56,352 bases of DNA, from the NCBI GenBank assembly GCA_964517495.1, contig CAZFER010000038.1:1-56352 (forward strand), in the 5' to 3' direction. This document shows, piece by piece, positions 27,204 to 34,883 of the stretch. Positions within the stretch are counted from its first letter, which is position 1. Each line of letters begins with the position of its first letter. The position numbers and the translations under genes were made by a program. The notes under the pieces were generated by a model, which did no database searches, was not told the origin of the DNA, and saw nothing but the letters and a program-made list of their open reading frames with translations. The stretch comes from CAZFER01 sp964517495. GTDB taxonomy: Bacteria; Hinthialibacterota; Hinthialibacteria; Hinthialibacterales; Hinthialibacteraceae.

Positions 27204-28168
27204 TGGAATGGCATATAAACGACTTGTCATTAAACGGTCAATTCCCAGATCCACAATCATTTAAAACAGAATTAGAATTCTTGCTTCAATTTCGTATGAG
27301 AAATTCATATTTTAGACAGCATTTGTACTGTTCTCGATCAATTTCTGAAAGAAAAATCACAAGGGATTTTAATTTTATAAAAGCCATTCAATCCTATAAG
27401 GATAAAAATTACATCAGATTGGTTCTTGAGTGGATAAATAAATCGGGCCCATTCTGGGATGACAGACGGCAGCATAATGAAGAAGATTATTTTGTATACC
27501 AGTCGATTGATGTAACCGATCAAGGATTAGGTGAGGCCGCTCGCCGAAAGTTGGTCGAAATTGAAGCCAATGTATTCAGTTTTTCAGGGAGTGAATTCCC
27601 GTTTAATACAACTCCATTACAAGTCCAACAAGGTCTCCCAGAAGACCCAATAGATACAATTTTTGTCGAAAATTATTGGGAAATTGAAAAACTTAGGCAA
27701 GCAATTGAATCTGTTAAAATATATAGAAATTGGTTGGATGTGGAGGAAGAAATTCTATGCCGGTATGAAGGTTTGATCATTTCTGAAAATGCTATGGAGT
27801 CAATGAAAAATTCAGTTCCATACAATGAAAATGTAAAAAACAGAATTCTTGAATTGCTAAAAATACTCAATAAACTTGTTATGGAAAGTGATATTGATGG
27901 AAAACTTTCTACGTGTGGCTTGGAACTAAAAAATATGCATTTTGAAGGTGAAAAAGCACGGTTTACGGATGAATCAGATAGCAACAAACTCAAGTACAAG
28001 GATAAAATGACATTCTCAGATCCTTCAAATACTGCAAACAAAATATTTTGTCCCTGGCATGGTAAAATCAAAACTCCTCAAATACGTATCCACTTTGAAT
28101 GGCCACGCCCACCAGGTCAAAATAAAATCAAAATAGTATATATTGGAGAAAAGATTACCAAAAAGTAA
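27203..28168 (+). CDS. Uncharacterised third protein of the DUF262-ATPase cassette
   Basis: 321 residues from ATG 27203, chosen over the GTG at 27194 because it repeats the TAATG overlap of the previous pair. I recognise no catalytic domain. Visible features are WINKSGPFWDDRR, DVTDQGLGEAARRKL, SFSGSEFPF and a C-terminal block CPWHGKI...RIHFEWP...IKIVYIGEKIT. The Cys-x-x-His followed by RIHF and a beta-strand with YIG looks like a conserved terminal domain of proteins encoded beside such ATPases. It is cytoplasmic, with no signal or membrane helix. It is the probable effector or adaptor of the cassette; that is inference from position. A strong terminator follows. Confidence 0.8.
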   Translation: MEWHINDLSLNGQFPDPQSFKTELEFLLQFRMRNSYFRQHLYCSRSISERKITRDFNFIKAIQSYKDKNYIRLVLEWINKSGPFWDDRRQHNEEDYFVYQSIDVTDQGLGEAARRKLVEIEANVFSFSGSEFPFNTTPLQVQQGLPEDPIDTIFVENYWEIEKLRQAIESVKIYRNWLDVEEEILCRYEGLIISENAMESMKNSVPYNENVKNRILELLKILNKLVMESDIDGKLSTCGLELKNMHFEGEKARFTDESDSNKLKYKDKMTFSDPSNTANKIFCPWHGKIKTPQIRIHFEWPRPPGQNKIKIVYIGEKITKK

Positions 28169-28255
28169 GAACAAGATGATTTCATTGTATGGCTATCGTA
28201 GTTTGGATCACCCGTAATTTATATAGAACACAATAAGAGATTCTCTTTCCCCGTA

Positions 28256-28290
28256 GAAGAAAGGTGGAAGGTCACTTCCCACCTTTCTTC
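28256..28290. terminator. Strong bidirectional terminator ending the defence-like cassette
   Basis: GAAGAAAGGTGGAAG (28256-28270) pairs with CTTCCCACCTTTCTTC (28275-28290) with one bulged base and loop GTCA. It lies between the convergent cassette and the propeller-protein gene. The U-tract is poor on both strands but the stem is very long. Confidence 0.75.
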
Positions 28291-28313
28291 GCTATATTCA
28301 ATTAATGTGTTAT

Positions 28314-30452
28314 CTACCGCCGGGCTTTGAGTTCCCCTTGCTCGCGTGCGGGCTTCGTATTGCGTCCCTGCCGTAATGCTTTGAACACTTTATTATTGGC
28401 CGGCGCTGTTGAAATGGAGAACGTGGCCCCACTTGATTTGGCGGGTGGTGTGGCTTTTGACATGGTGTTTTCACTTAGCCACCAGCCAGCAAATCCATAA
28501 ATATCATGATAACCACCCACAAAACTATCCCAGATCGAAAGGAAGCCATTTTCACCATCCGTGGCAATACCTTTTTTGTTTAAACTCCTGACATCCTGCA
28601 CCAACGGGATGGGATCCGTTAAGTACATGTGCTCCCGGGCATTATACCACTGAGCCCAGGTTTGTTCATTAATCTCATCATACCAACTCACCACAAAACT
28701 ATCCTCGCCCCACGGCGCTACAGAGGGAGCCACATTTTGCAGTCCGGCTTCGTTGGAATCCATCACAAATTCACTCTCGCGTACATTGCCATTACTATCC
28801 ACCACCGCTGCATTAATATGGCTGCTTGGCTGCTCATTGCCATTTACATTATCAAACTGCAAATTCCGCCAGACAATCAGAAACCAGCCATCGTTATATG
28901 CCACTTGTGGGTCAAAGGCATCATCCCGAATATTATCGTAATCACTGATTTTGATTTCAGTAACCGATGATGGAAGTTCCCCACCGTCGATAGCCGTATT
29001 CATGGTAAACAGCCGCCCAAAGATATCATTGCGGGGTTCGCCATCCAATTCCACCCGGTTATCTGACCAGACCGCCATGATTTGTCCGGAAGGCTCGACT
29101 TCAATATCCAAGCTGTCAACATCCGTTTCCTCTCGGGGAATATTGACGAGGAAATCTTCACCATCAATCAGATTTAATGTGCCACCATCCCAGTATAAAC
29201 GTCGTACATGAAAATCCCACAGGAAATTACGGTCATCACGCCAACCCACTATCAAATTTCCATTATCCTGTGCGGCAACCACTGGCTTTTCAGTATTGGT
29301 GTTTTCAAACAGCATGTTGACTTCAAAATCTGCATCCACAAGCCGGCTGCCCGCAAAATTGTATTGCGCCAAATATATGCTAAACAATTCAAAACGGTTG
29401 TCGGTCCACACAATATGGCGAGTCCCACCAAAATCGATATCCACATCCGGCGACTCCGTTCGTGTATCTTCAAACGTCTCATTGACAGTTATCGGAGACG
29501 AAATGCTCAAATCTTCTGTATTCACATTCCGCAAAACAATATCCTGAAATCCACTCATATTATCCGCTGCCACCACGCTGTAAGTTTGGTTTTGATCAAA
29601 CGCAACACTTGGATCAATGGCATCTTGATTATCATCAATGCTGGAAACAGAAAAAACATCTCCTGTAATCGTATCACCCGGAGGGATTGTCGGTGTGGAT
29701 GTCGGGGTGGATGTAGGCGTTTGGGTTGGTTCTGGTGGTAGCGTAAAAGTGGGTGTTGGCGTGGACGTCGGCTGCAATACCCCCTCGCTTATCCCAAAAA
29801 CCTGCTGCAATGCTGGATCGGCTACCGTGTTGGTATCCAATGGATACACTAGAAAATTGTCGAACATTACCGTAACCGATTGAGGAGGATCAGAGGATTC
29901 AACCGCCAGTTGAATAAAAGGAATCATGGCATTGCTCTTGGGCTGGTATAGCATCGTGATCTGCTGATATTCATTGCGAAAGGTATTGCTATTTGTTTCA
30001 AATAAATACGAAAGGCTGCCATCCACATCACCAATGGTCCCATTGGGCGCCACATCCAACGCACCCATTGCCACACTGCCACCATTGGAAATGGAAATCA
30101 CCGATACCCGCAGCAACATCAAACGGCTGTCCGTTTGAATAGTCGGCCCATAAACAAAAGCACCCTGGCCGGATAACGCAGTTACAATAACTCCTCGTCC
30201 ATTGGACAGATCGGGATTTTGAGGGCTCCCAGGAATCGGGCCAATGGAAACCGAAGCCGGTTGATACTGTCCAAAACCAGCAGCCATGCTTTGCCACCCG
30301 CTTTGCGCAAATTCCGCTTCATTGAACTCAGCTCGAAAGACCGGCTCGATGGCTAGAGAAGCAAGAGGAAAATGCAAAAAGGCAAAAACAAATATAAATA
30401 TTCGGCTCAACATCATTAATCCTTTCATTTTAGGTTGAATTGCTTTCATCAT
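28314..30452 (-). CDS. Secreted protein: N-terminal beta module, short Thr/Pro linker, seven-repeat propeller
   Basis: 712 residues from ATG 30452, placed by GAGGAGGG just upstream; the signal peptide ends near ASLAIE. Residues about 30-215 form a module with GVIVTALSGQGAFVY, SLSYL, ITMLYQP, IPFIQLAV and VTVMFDNFLVYP. The same order appears in the C-terminal tail of the 59-3343 protein (GLIVTLHPGEGVFLML, SLSYL, MSLMYDAP, YPAMQLTL, VTVYIDNVV). A PTPT/TSTPT linker follows (about 230-262). Then come seven repeats of the form P-x-V-x...G-x-x-x-x-x-V-W-x-D-x-R...DI (for example HIVWTDNRFE, LIVGWRDDRN, IMAVWSDNRVE, SFVVSWYDE), a probable seven-bladed propeller. Function unknown; surface binding is inference. 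Confidence 0.82.
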   Translation of the reverse strand: MMKAIQPKMKGLMMLSRIFIFVFAFLHFPLASLAIEPVFRAEFNEAEFAQSGWQSMAAGFGQYQPASVSIGPIPGSPQNPDLSNGRGVIVTALSGQGAFVYGPTIQTDSRLMLLRVSVISISNGGSVAMGALDVAPNGTIGDVDGSLSYLFETNSNTFRNEYQQITMLYQPKSNAMIPFIQLAVESSDPPQSVTVMFDNFLVYPLDTNTVADPALQQVFGISEGVLQPTSTPTPTFTLPPEPTQTPTSTPTSTPTIPPGDTITGDVFSVSSIDDNQDAIDPSVAFDQNQTYSVVAADNMSGFQDIVLRNVNTEDLSISSPITVNETFEDTRTESPDVDIDFGGTRHIVWTDNRFELFSIYLAQYNFAGSRLVDADFEVNMLFENTNTEKPVVAAQDNGNLIVGWRDDRNFLWDFHVRRLYWDGGTLNLIDGEDFLVNIPREETDVDSLDIEVEPSGQIMAVWSDNRVELDGEPRNDIFGRLFTMNTAIDGGELPSSVTEIKISDYDNIRDDAFDPQVAYNDGWFLIVWRNLQFDNVNGNEQPSSHINAAVVDSNGNVRESEFVMDSNEAGLQNVAPSVAPWGEDSFVVSWYDEINEQTWAQWYNAREHMYLTDPIPLVQDVRSLNKKGIATDGENGFLSIWDSFVGGYHDIYGFAGWWLSENTMSKATPPAKSSGATFSISTAPANNKVFKALRQGRNTKPAREQGELKARR

Positions 30453-30582
30453 TGAGCCCTCCTCTATCACATATCGTTTAAGTTACGTTAAGTATATCGT
30501 TTCATGAGGGATGATGACTAATAAACACTTTTTCTTCATCTTAAAATTAATCATTTCCTATTCAATAATTACGTTCAAATGC

Positions 30583-30612
30583 TTGCCAAACAACCATTAA
30601 TTCATGTAAAAT
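30583..30612 (+). promoter_or_regulatory. Candidate sigma-70 promoter of the PIN toxin-antitoxin pair
   Basis: TTGCCA (30583-30588), an 18-base spacer and TAAAAT (30607-30612), with the antitoxin ATG 37 bases further on. Five of six matches at each box. Confidence 0.5.
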
Positions 30613-30648
30613 AAGTCATATAAATTAAAGTGAGAAAAGGTAAAACCA

Positions 30649-30885
30649 ATGATTCAATGGAATCTCACGATACCAGAAAAAACAGACCGGGCCGTACGGG
30701 CATATCTTTCTCAAAAGGACAGTGAAATAAATGATCTATCCAAATTTGTAGATGAGGCCGTACGCCAGAAAATCTTTCGACAGATCGTCCAAAACATTAA
30801 AACCCAAAATGCATCTCGAGATCAACAGGAATTAATGGATATTATCAATGAAGCAGTAGATTGGGCACGTGAGAGTCGTTCTTGA
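30649..30885 (+). CDS. Ribbon-helix-helix-like antitoxin
   Basis: 78 residues. It opens with WNLTIPEKTDRAVRAYLSQ, a CopG/RHH-type beta-strand followed by a helix. FVDEAVRQKIFRQIV and an acidic amphipathic C-terminus (LMDIINEAVDWAR) are suited to wrapping a toxin. The start has GAAAAGG upstream. It overlaps the PIN toxin gene by 17 bases. It is expected to bind its own promoter and neutralise the toxin. Confidence 0.75.
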   Translation: MIQWNLTIPEKTDRAVRAYLSQKDSEINDLSKFVDEAVRQKIFRQIVQNIKTQNASRDQQELMDIINEAVDWARESRS

Positions 30886-31297
30886 TACTAATATTTCAGT
30901 AAGCTCACTTATTACTACTAATACACCTCCTGATATGCTTTACCAGGCTTGGGAATGTAATTATTTCAAACTTATAACATCTCGAGCGCAGGTTGAAGAG
31001 ATTGAGCGAGTTTTTGAGTATGAGCCCTTGAAGTCCATCATTTCAACTTCATCCACCCAAAAACTGCTAAACATAATTGATGCGGAAGCTGTAATCTTCG
31101 ACAAAATACCTTCTATTAATATTTCTCCTGATCCAAAAGATAACATGATTTTAGCAACTGCAATTGCGGGAAATGCAAATCTCATAGTTTCTGGTGACAA
31201 AAGACACTTACTCTCTCTCAAAGTAGTTAAAGGTATCCCAATCGTAAATGCTCGAGAGGCTCTGGATATATTGAAATACCCAGAAACTCCTTCTTAA
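30869..31297 (+). CDS. PIN-domain toxin (COG1569/VapC-like ribonuclease)
   Basis: 142 residues with a GTG start inside the antitoxin gene, which implies coupling. The PIN acidic residues are in place: RVVLDTNI (D6), VEEI (E43/E44), PKDNMILATA (D91) and VSGDKRHLL (D110). The length and this spacing match the 'putative toxin component, PIN family'. Expected activity is Mg-dependent RNA cleavage. No frameshift or loss of key residues is seen, so it is probably functional. Confidence 0.88.
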   Translation: MRVVLDTNISVSSLITTNTPPDMLYQAWECNYFKLITSRAQVEEIERVFEYEPLKSIISTSSTQKLLNIIDAEAVIFDKIPSINISPDPKDNMILATAIAGNANLIVSGDKRHLLSLKVVKGIPIVNAREALDILKYPETPS

Positions 31298-31417
31298 TCC
31301 TTCCCCTATTTCTTTTTCTTTTTTATTCTGTAGCTCACCCTTGAATAATAACACCTGTTTTAACATATTGATCTTTAGATGAATGGTCTCTAACAAATCT
31401 ATTATGGGGAGTTTCAT

Positions 31418-33109
31418 ATGAATATTTGGACGGCTGCTCTAATTGCGATTCTTCCGATTTTAACAATATGTATCTTGCTGATTGGTTTACGATGGCCCGC
31501 TAAAAAGGCCATGATGTGTGCCTTGTTGGTCACCATTGTGAGCGGCTATTTCGGCTGGGGAATGGATCAATGGGTAATTGCTGCGGCTATGGTACGGGGA
31601 ATTACCATCACCATTGATATATTATTGATTATCTTCGGCGCGATCTTAATGTTGGAACTCCTAAAGATCAGCGGTGCCATCATTTCCATCCGAAAAGGCT
31701 TTGCCCAAATCAGTCCGGATCGCCGCGTGCAAGTCATTATTGTCGCCTGGATGTTCGGAGCCTTTATTGAAGGGGCAGCAGGCTTTGGCACCCCCGCTGC
31801 CGTAACCGGCCCTATTCTAATGGCACTGGGTTTCCCTCCCATGGCAGCCGCCACCGCGGCGTTGATCATCCAAAGCACGCCGGTCTCCTTTGGCGCAACC
31901 GGTACACCGATTCTGTTGGGTGTCGCAACCGGACTCTCCGGTGCGGAAAGTGTCGACCAATTCCTGGCGGTCAATCAGCAATCCTTCGAGCAAGTCTTAT
32001 TTGCCATTGGCATGCGGGTGGGGATTTTACATGGAATCATCGGCTCCTTAATCCCCTTACTGGTGTGTATGGTATTAACCCGATTCTACGGGACCAACAA
32101 ATCCTGGGGTGAAGGTCTTAAAGCATGGCCGTTTGCCATTCTGGGTGGATTAAGCTTCACTATACCTTACACGCTGGTCGCCGTATTTCTTGGCCCTGAA
32201 TTTCCATCGCTCGTTGGTGGATTGGTCGGAATGGCGGTGGTTACCCTTTGCGCTCATAAAAAGATTTTGACGCCAAAAGAAGCATGGGACTTCCCTACAC
32301 GCAATGAACAACCAGAAACCTGGTGGGGCGATTTGGAAATCGAAAAAGACGATGTGGAAAATCCACCTCCCGCCTGGCGTGCATGGGCCTGTTATGTTTT
32401 TATCGGCTTGTTGCTGGTGTTAACCCGTTTAAAAACCCTTCCCATCATGGGCTGGCTGAGATCGGATATGGTGACGTTGTCATTTCCAAACCTATTCGGT
32501 ACGGAAATTAGTGCCCAGTCTCAACCTTTATATCTACCTTTCAGCATATTTATGCTCGGTTCGTTTGTTGCTTTTGCGATCTTGTTACTCTACCGATATC
32601 GAGATGGTATGAATCAGGCCCTGGGAGCGTATTTGACCGCATGTAAAGAGGCTCTCATTGTCGTGTCCAAAGCTGGAGTGGCCTTGGTATTTGCTGTACC
32701 TATGGTGCAAATCTTTATTAACAGTAGCCTGAATAACTGGGAACTCGATTCCATGCCCCTCGTATTGGCGCAAGCGGTCTCACAAATCACCGGTTCAATG
32801 TGGCCAATCGTTTCACCTTGGATCGGAGCTATGGGCGCCTTCATCGCGGGCAGCAATACCATCAGCAACATGACCTTTTCTCTGTTCCAATGGGGAATGG
32901 CGGATCTCCTGAATCTATCCCATTTCTGGATCGTGGCTGAACAAGCCGTTGGTGGTGCGGCAGGCAACATGATCTGCGTTCACAACGTCGTAGCCGCCGC
33001 CGCCGTGGTTGGCTTGGTTGGACGAGAAGGTGACCTGATTCGTATTACCGTCCTTCCCATGATTTACTACGCCCTGGCCGCTGGATTGCTTGGTTTCATG
33101 TTAGCCTGA
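31418..33109 (+). CDS. L-lactate permease (LctP family)
   Basis: 563 residues with about 13 hydrophobic segments. Family signatures are FGAFIEGAAGFGTPAAVTGPIL, ALIIQSTPVSFGATGTPI, the late GAMGAFIAGSNTISNMTF and GGAAGNMICVHNVVAA. It imports lactate or glycolate with protons across the inner membrane. GGGGAG is seven bases from the ATG. A LarA-like racemase-fold protein is encoded 11 kb downstream, but it is not linked in an operon. The gene stands alone after the toxin-antitoxin pair. Confidence 0.94.
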   Translation: MNIWTAALIAILPILTICILLIGLRWPAKKAMMCALLVTIVSGYFGWGMDQWVIAAAMVRGITITIDILLIIFGAILMLELLKISGAIISIRKGFAQISPDRRVQVIIVAWMFGAFIEGAAGFGTPAAVTGPILMALGFPPMAAATAALIIQSTPVSFGATGTPILLGVATGLSGAESVDQFLAVNQQSFEQVLFAIGMRVGILHGIIGSLIPLLVCMVLTRFYGTNKSWGEGLKAWPFAILGGLSFTIPYTLVAVFLGPEFPSLVGGLVGMAVVTLCAHKKILTPKEAWDFPTRNEQPETWWGDLEIEKDDVENPPPAWRAWACYVFIGLLLVLTRLKTLPIMGWLRSDMVTLSFPNLFGTEISAQSQPLYLPFSIFMLGSFVAFAILLLYRYRDGMNQALGAYLTACKEALIVVSKAGVALVFAVPMVQIFINSSLNNWELDSMPLVLAQAVSQITGSMWPIVSPWIGAMGAFIAGSNTISNMTFSLFQWGMADLLNLSHFWIVAEQAVGGAAGNMICVHNVVAAAAVVGLVGREGDLIRITVLPMIYYALAAGLLGFMLA

Positions 33110-33198
33110 TAGGTTGATTGAGCAGGCCTACACTATCCGTTTATGGGAATTATACTCCATGCATAATTTAACACCTTTTAAAAACAAACGGATAAAAA

Positions 33199-33936
33199 AT
33201 GGCCATAAAAGCACTTTTTTGTGATTTGGATCAAACCTTGGCAGCGGATTCGCAAAGCAACCTGCTTTCATTAAAACAGGTTTTACCTCTGTTAAGCGAA
33301 CGGTTTTCAGACTTGAATGAAGAACGTCTCACTGCTACCTTTTTTGAGATCAATAATTGGCACTGGCGCAATTACGATGAATCCCCCATCGGTTCAATGA
33401 TAGATATAGTGGACGTTCGCGCCCATATTTTTAGTGAAATCTTTAAAGTTCTCAAATGGAATAGCGATGATGAGTTTGCCTTTAAAATTGCCGAAGCCTT
33501 TCAAGCCCATCGGCTTGAAACATACCGATGTTATGACGATAGCCTTGAAGTCTTAGCCGAACTTCACAGCCAACTACCGATTGTTTTGGTTACCAACGGA
33601 AATGGACAAATGCAGCGCAAGAAAGTTGAAATCTCCGGCCTGAAGCCGTACCTGCACTCCATATTCATCGCTCAGGAAGTGGGGATTTCAAAACCACTGC
33701 CCGGCATTTTTGAAAAAGCCCTGGATGCCGTTCAAGCAAAACCCAGCGATGTGCTCATGGTGGGAGATAATCCAGATAAGGATATACTGGGCGCCAAGGC
33801 CGCTGGACTAAAAACCGCCTGGATACGGCGCAATGAGGAATTTAAAAGCAAACCCGATCCTTTTCCGGATTATTACGTCAAGGATATGTTTGAGGTGAAA
33901 AAGATCATTGAGAATCTAAACAGAGAAAATGATTAA
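33199..33936 (+). CDS. HAD superfamily hydrolase
   Basis: 245 residues. Motif I is FCDLDQTLA (nucleophile D9, acid D11), motif II VLVTNGN, motif III lysine in VGISKPLPGIFEKAL and motif IV MVGDNPDKDILGAKAAG. The alpha-helical C1 cap makes it a YjjG/YfnB-like phosphatase of small phosphorylated metabolites such as nucleotides or sugars. The last eight bases overlap the following DMT transporter, so the two are translationally coupled. Confidence 0.9.
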   Translation: MAIKALFCDLDQTLAADSQSNLLSLKQVLPLLSERFSDLNEERLTATFFEINNWHWRNYDESPIGSMIDIVDVRAHIFSEIFKVLKWNSDDEFAFKIAEAFQAHRLETYRCYDDSLEVLAELHSQLPIVLVTNGNGQMQRKKVEISGLKPYLHSIFIAQEVGISKPLPGIFEKALDAVQAKPSDVLMVGDNPDKDILGAKAAGLKTAWIRRNEEFKSKPDPFPDYYVKDMFEVKKIIENLNREND

Positions 33937-34876
33937 AGATTCCCATTCAGTCAAAAACTGGATTATCGGAATCATGTTCGCACTATCAGCGCAAGCGCTA
34001 TTCGGCACCACTTTTGCGTTTAATAAATATGTGCTCAATTATGGCATTGATCCCTTTGTATTGGGTTTTTACCGCATTGGGTTGGCTACTCTAACCTTTT
34101 TGCCTTTTTACTTACGCACCAACGCAAAAACCCATTGGACCAAAGCCGAATGGCAGCGTGCATTCTTCGTTGGTGGTATCGCTTGTGCAGGTGCGATGGG
34201 TTTGGAATATTACGGCACAGGTTTGACCACCTCAACCAACGCCACCCTCATTATTTCAACCGAGGCAGTCTTTTCAACCTTTTTAGCGGTCATTATTCTG
34301 AAGGAAGCCCTTAAAAAACCAACCATCATTGGAGGTATTTGTGCGGTAGCGGGAATGACGCTGGTCATTTTGGATGATTTAATCCAAGTGGAATTCCATA
34401 TGGGGAAAACGCTTTACGGTGACTTCTTGATTTTAGTTTCCGTTGTATTTTGGGGGCTTTATACCGTGTATAGTAAAAAGATTCTGGAAAAATCGGGAAC
34501 CATTCAAACCTTTGTTTTTGTCTCGATCTTCTCCTTTCTCATGCTGGGACTATTTAATGCGGTTCGCGGCACTTTGTGGCCACCAGCCCATATCCCCCTG
34601 AAAGCCTGGCTGGCCACCATTTACCTTGGTGTGTGCTGTTCCGGCTTGGGGCATTTCTTATATTATCAGGCCCTGAGGCGTTTGCCCGCTTCCATCGTTT
34701 GCATGACACTAACCTTATTACCCGTCTTCGGGGTGGCATTTTCCATGTACTTGCTCAATGAAACCTTAACTCTATATAAAACACTGGGCGCGTTTATTAT
34801 CATCATCGGCGTCGGCTACGCCGTCTGGCCCCGCAAGGAACTCACCGTCCCCGTCGAACCCGCCCAGGTTGGGTGA
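33929..34876 (+). CDS. EamA/DMT family transporter
   Basis: 315 residues with ten hydrophobic segments and two EamA repeats. The first repeat includes ALFGTTFAFNKYVL and TTSTNATLIISTEAVFSTFLAV, the second GLYTVYSKKIL and TLTLLPVFGVAFSMYLLNE. It is probably an inner-membrane exporter of a small metabolite; the substrate cannot be inferred. It overlaps the HAD gene. It is convergent with comEC, with only seven bases between the stops. Confidence 0.9.
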   Translation: MIKDSHSVKNWIIGIMFALSAQALFGTTFAFNKYVLNYGIDPFVLGFYRIGLATLTFLPFYLRTNAKTHWTKAEWQRAFFVGGIACAGAMGLEYYGTGLTTSTNATLIISTEAVFSTFLAVIILKEALKKPTIIGGICAVAGMTLVILDDLIQVEFHMGKTLYGDFLILVSVVFWGLYTVYSKKILEKSGTIQTFVFVSIFSFLMLGLFNAVRGTLWPPAHIPLKAWLATIYLGVCCSGLGHFLYYQALRRLPASIVCMTLTLLPVFGVAFSMYLLNETLTLYKTLGAFIIIIGVGYAVWPRKELTVPVEPAQVG

Positions 34877-34883
34877 ATTTATC

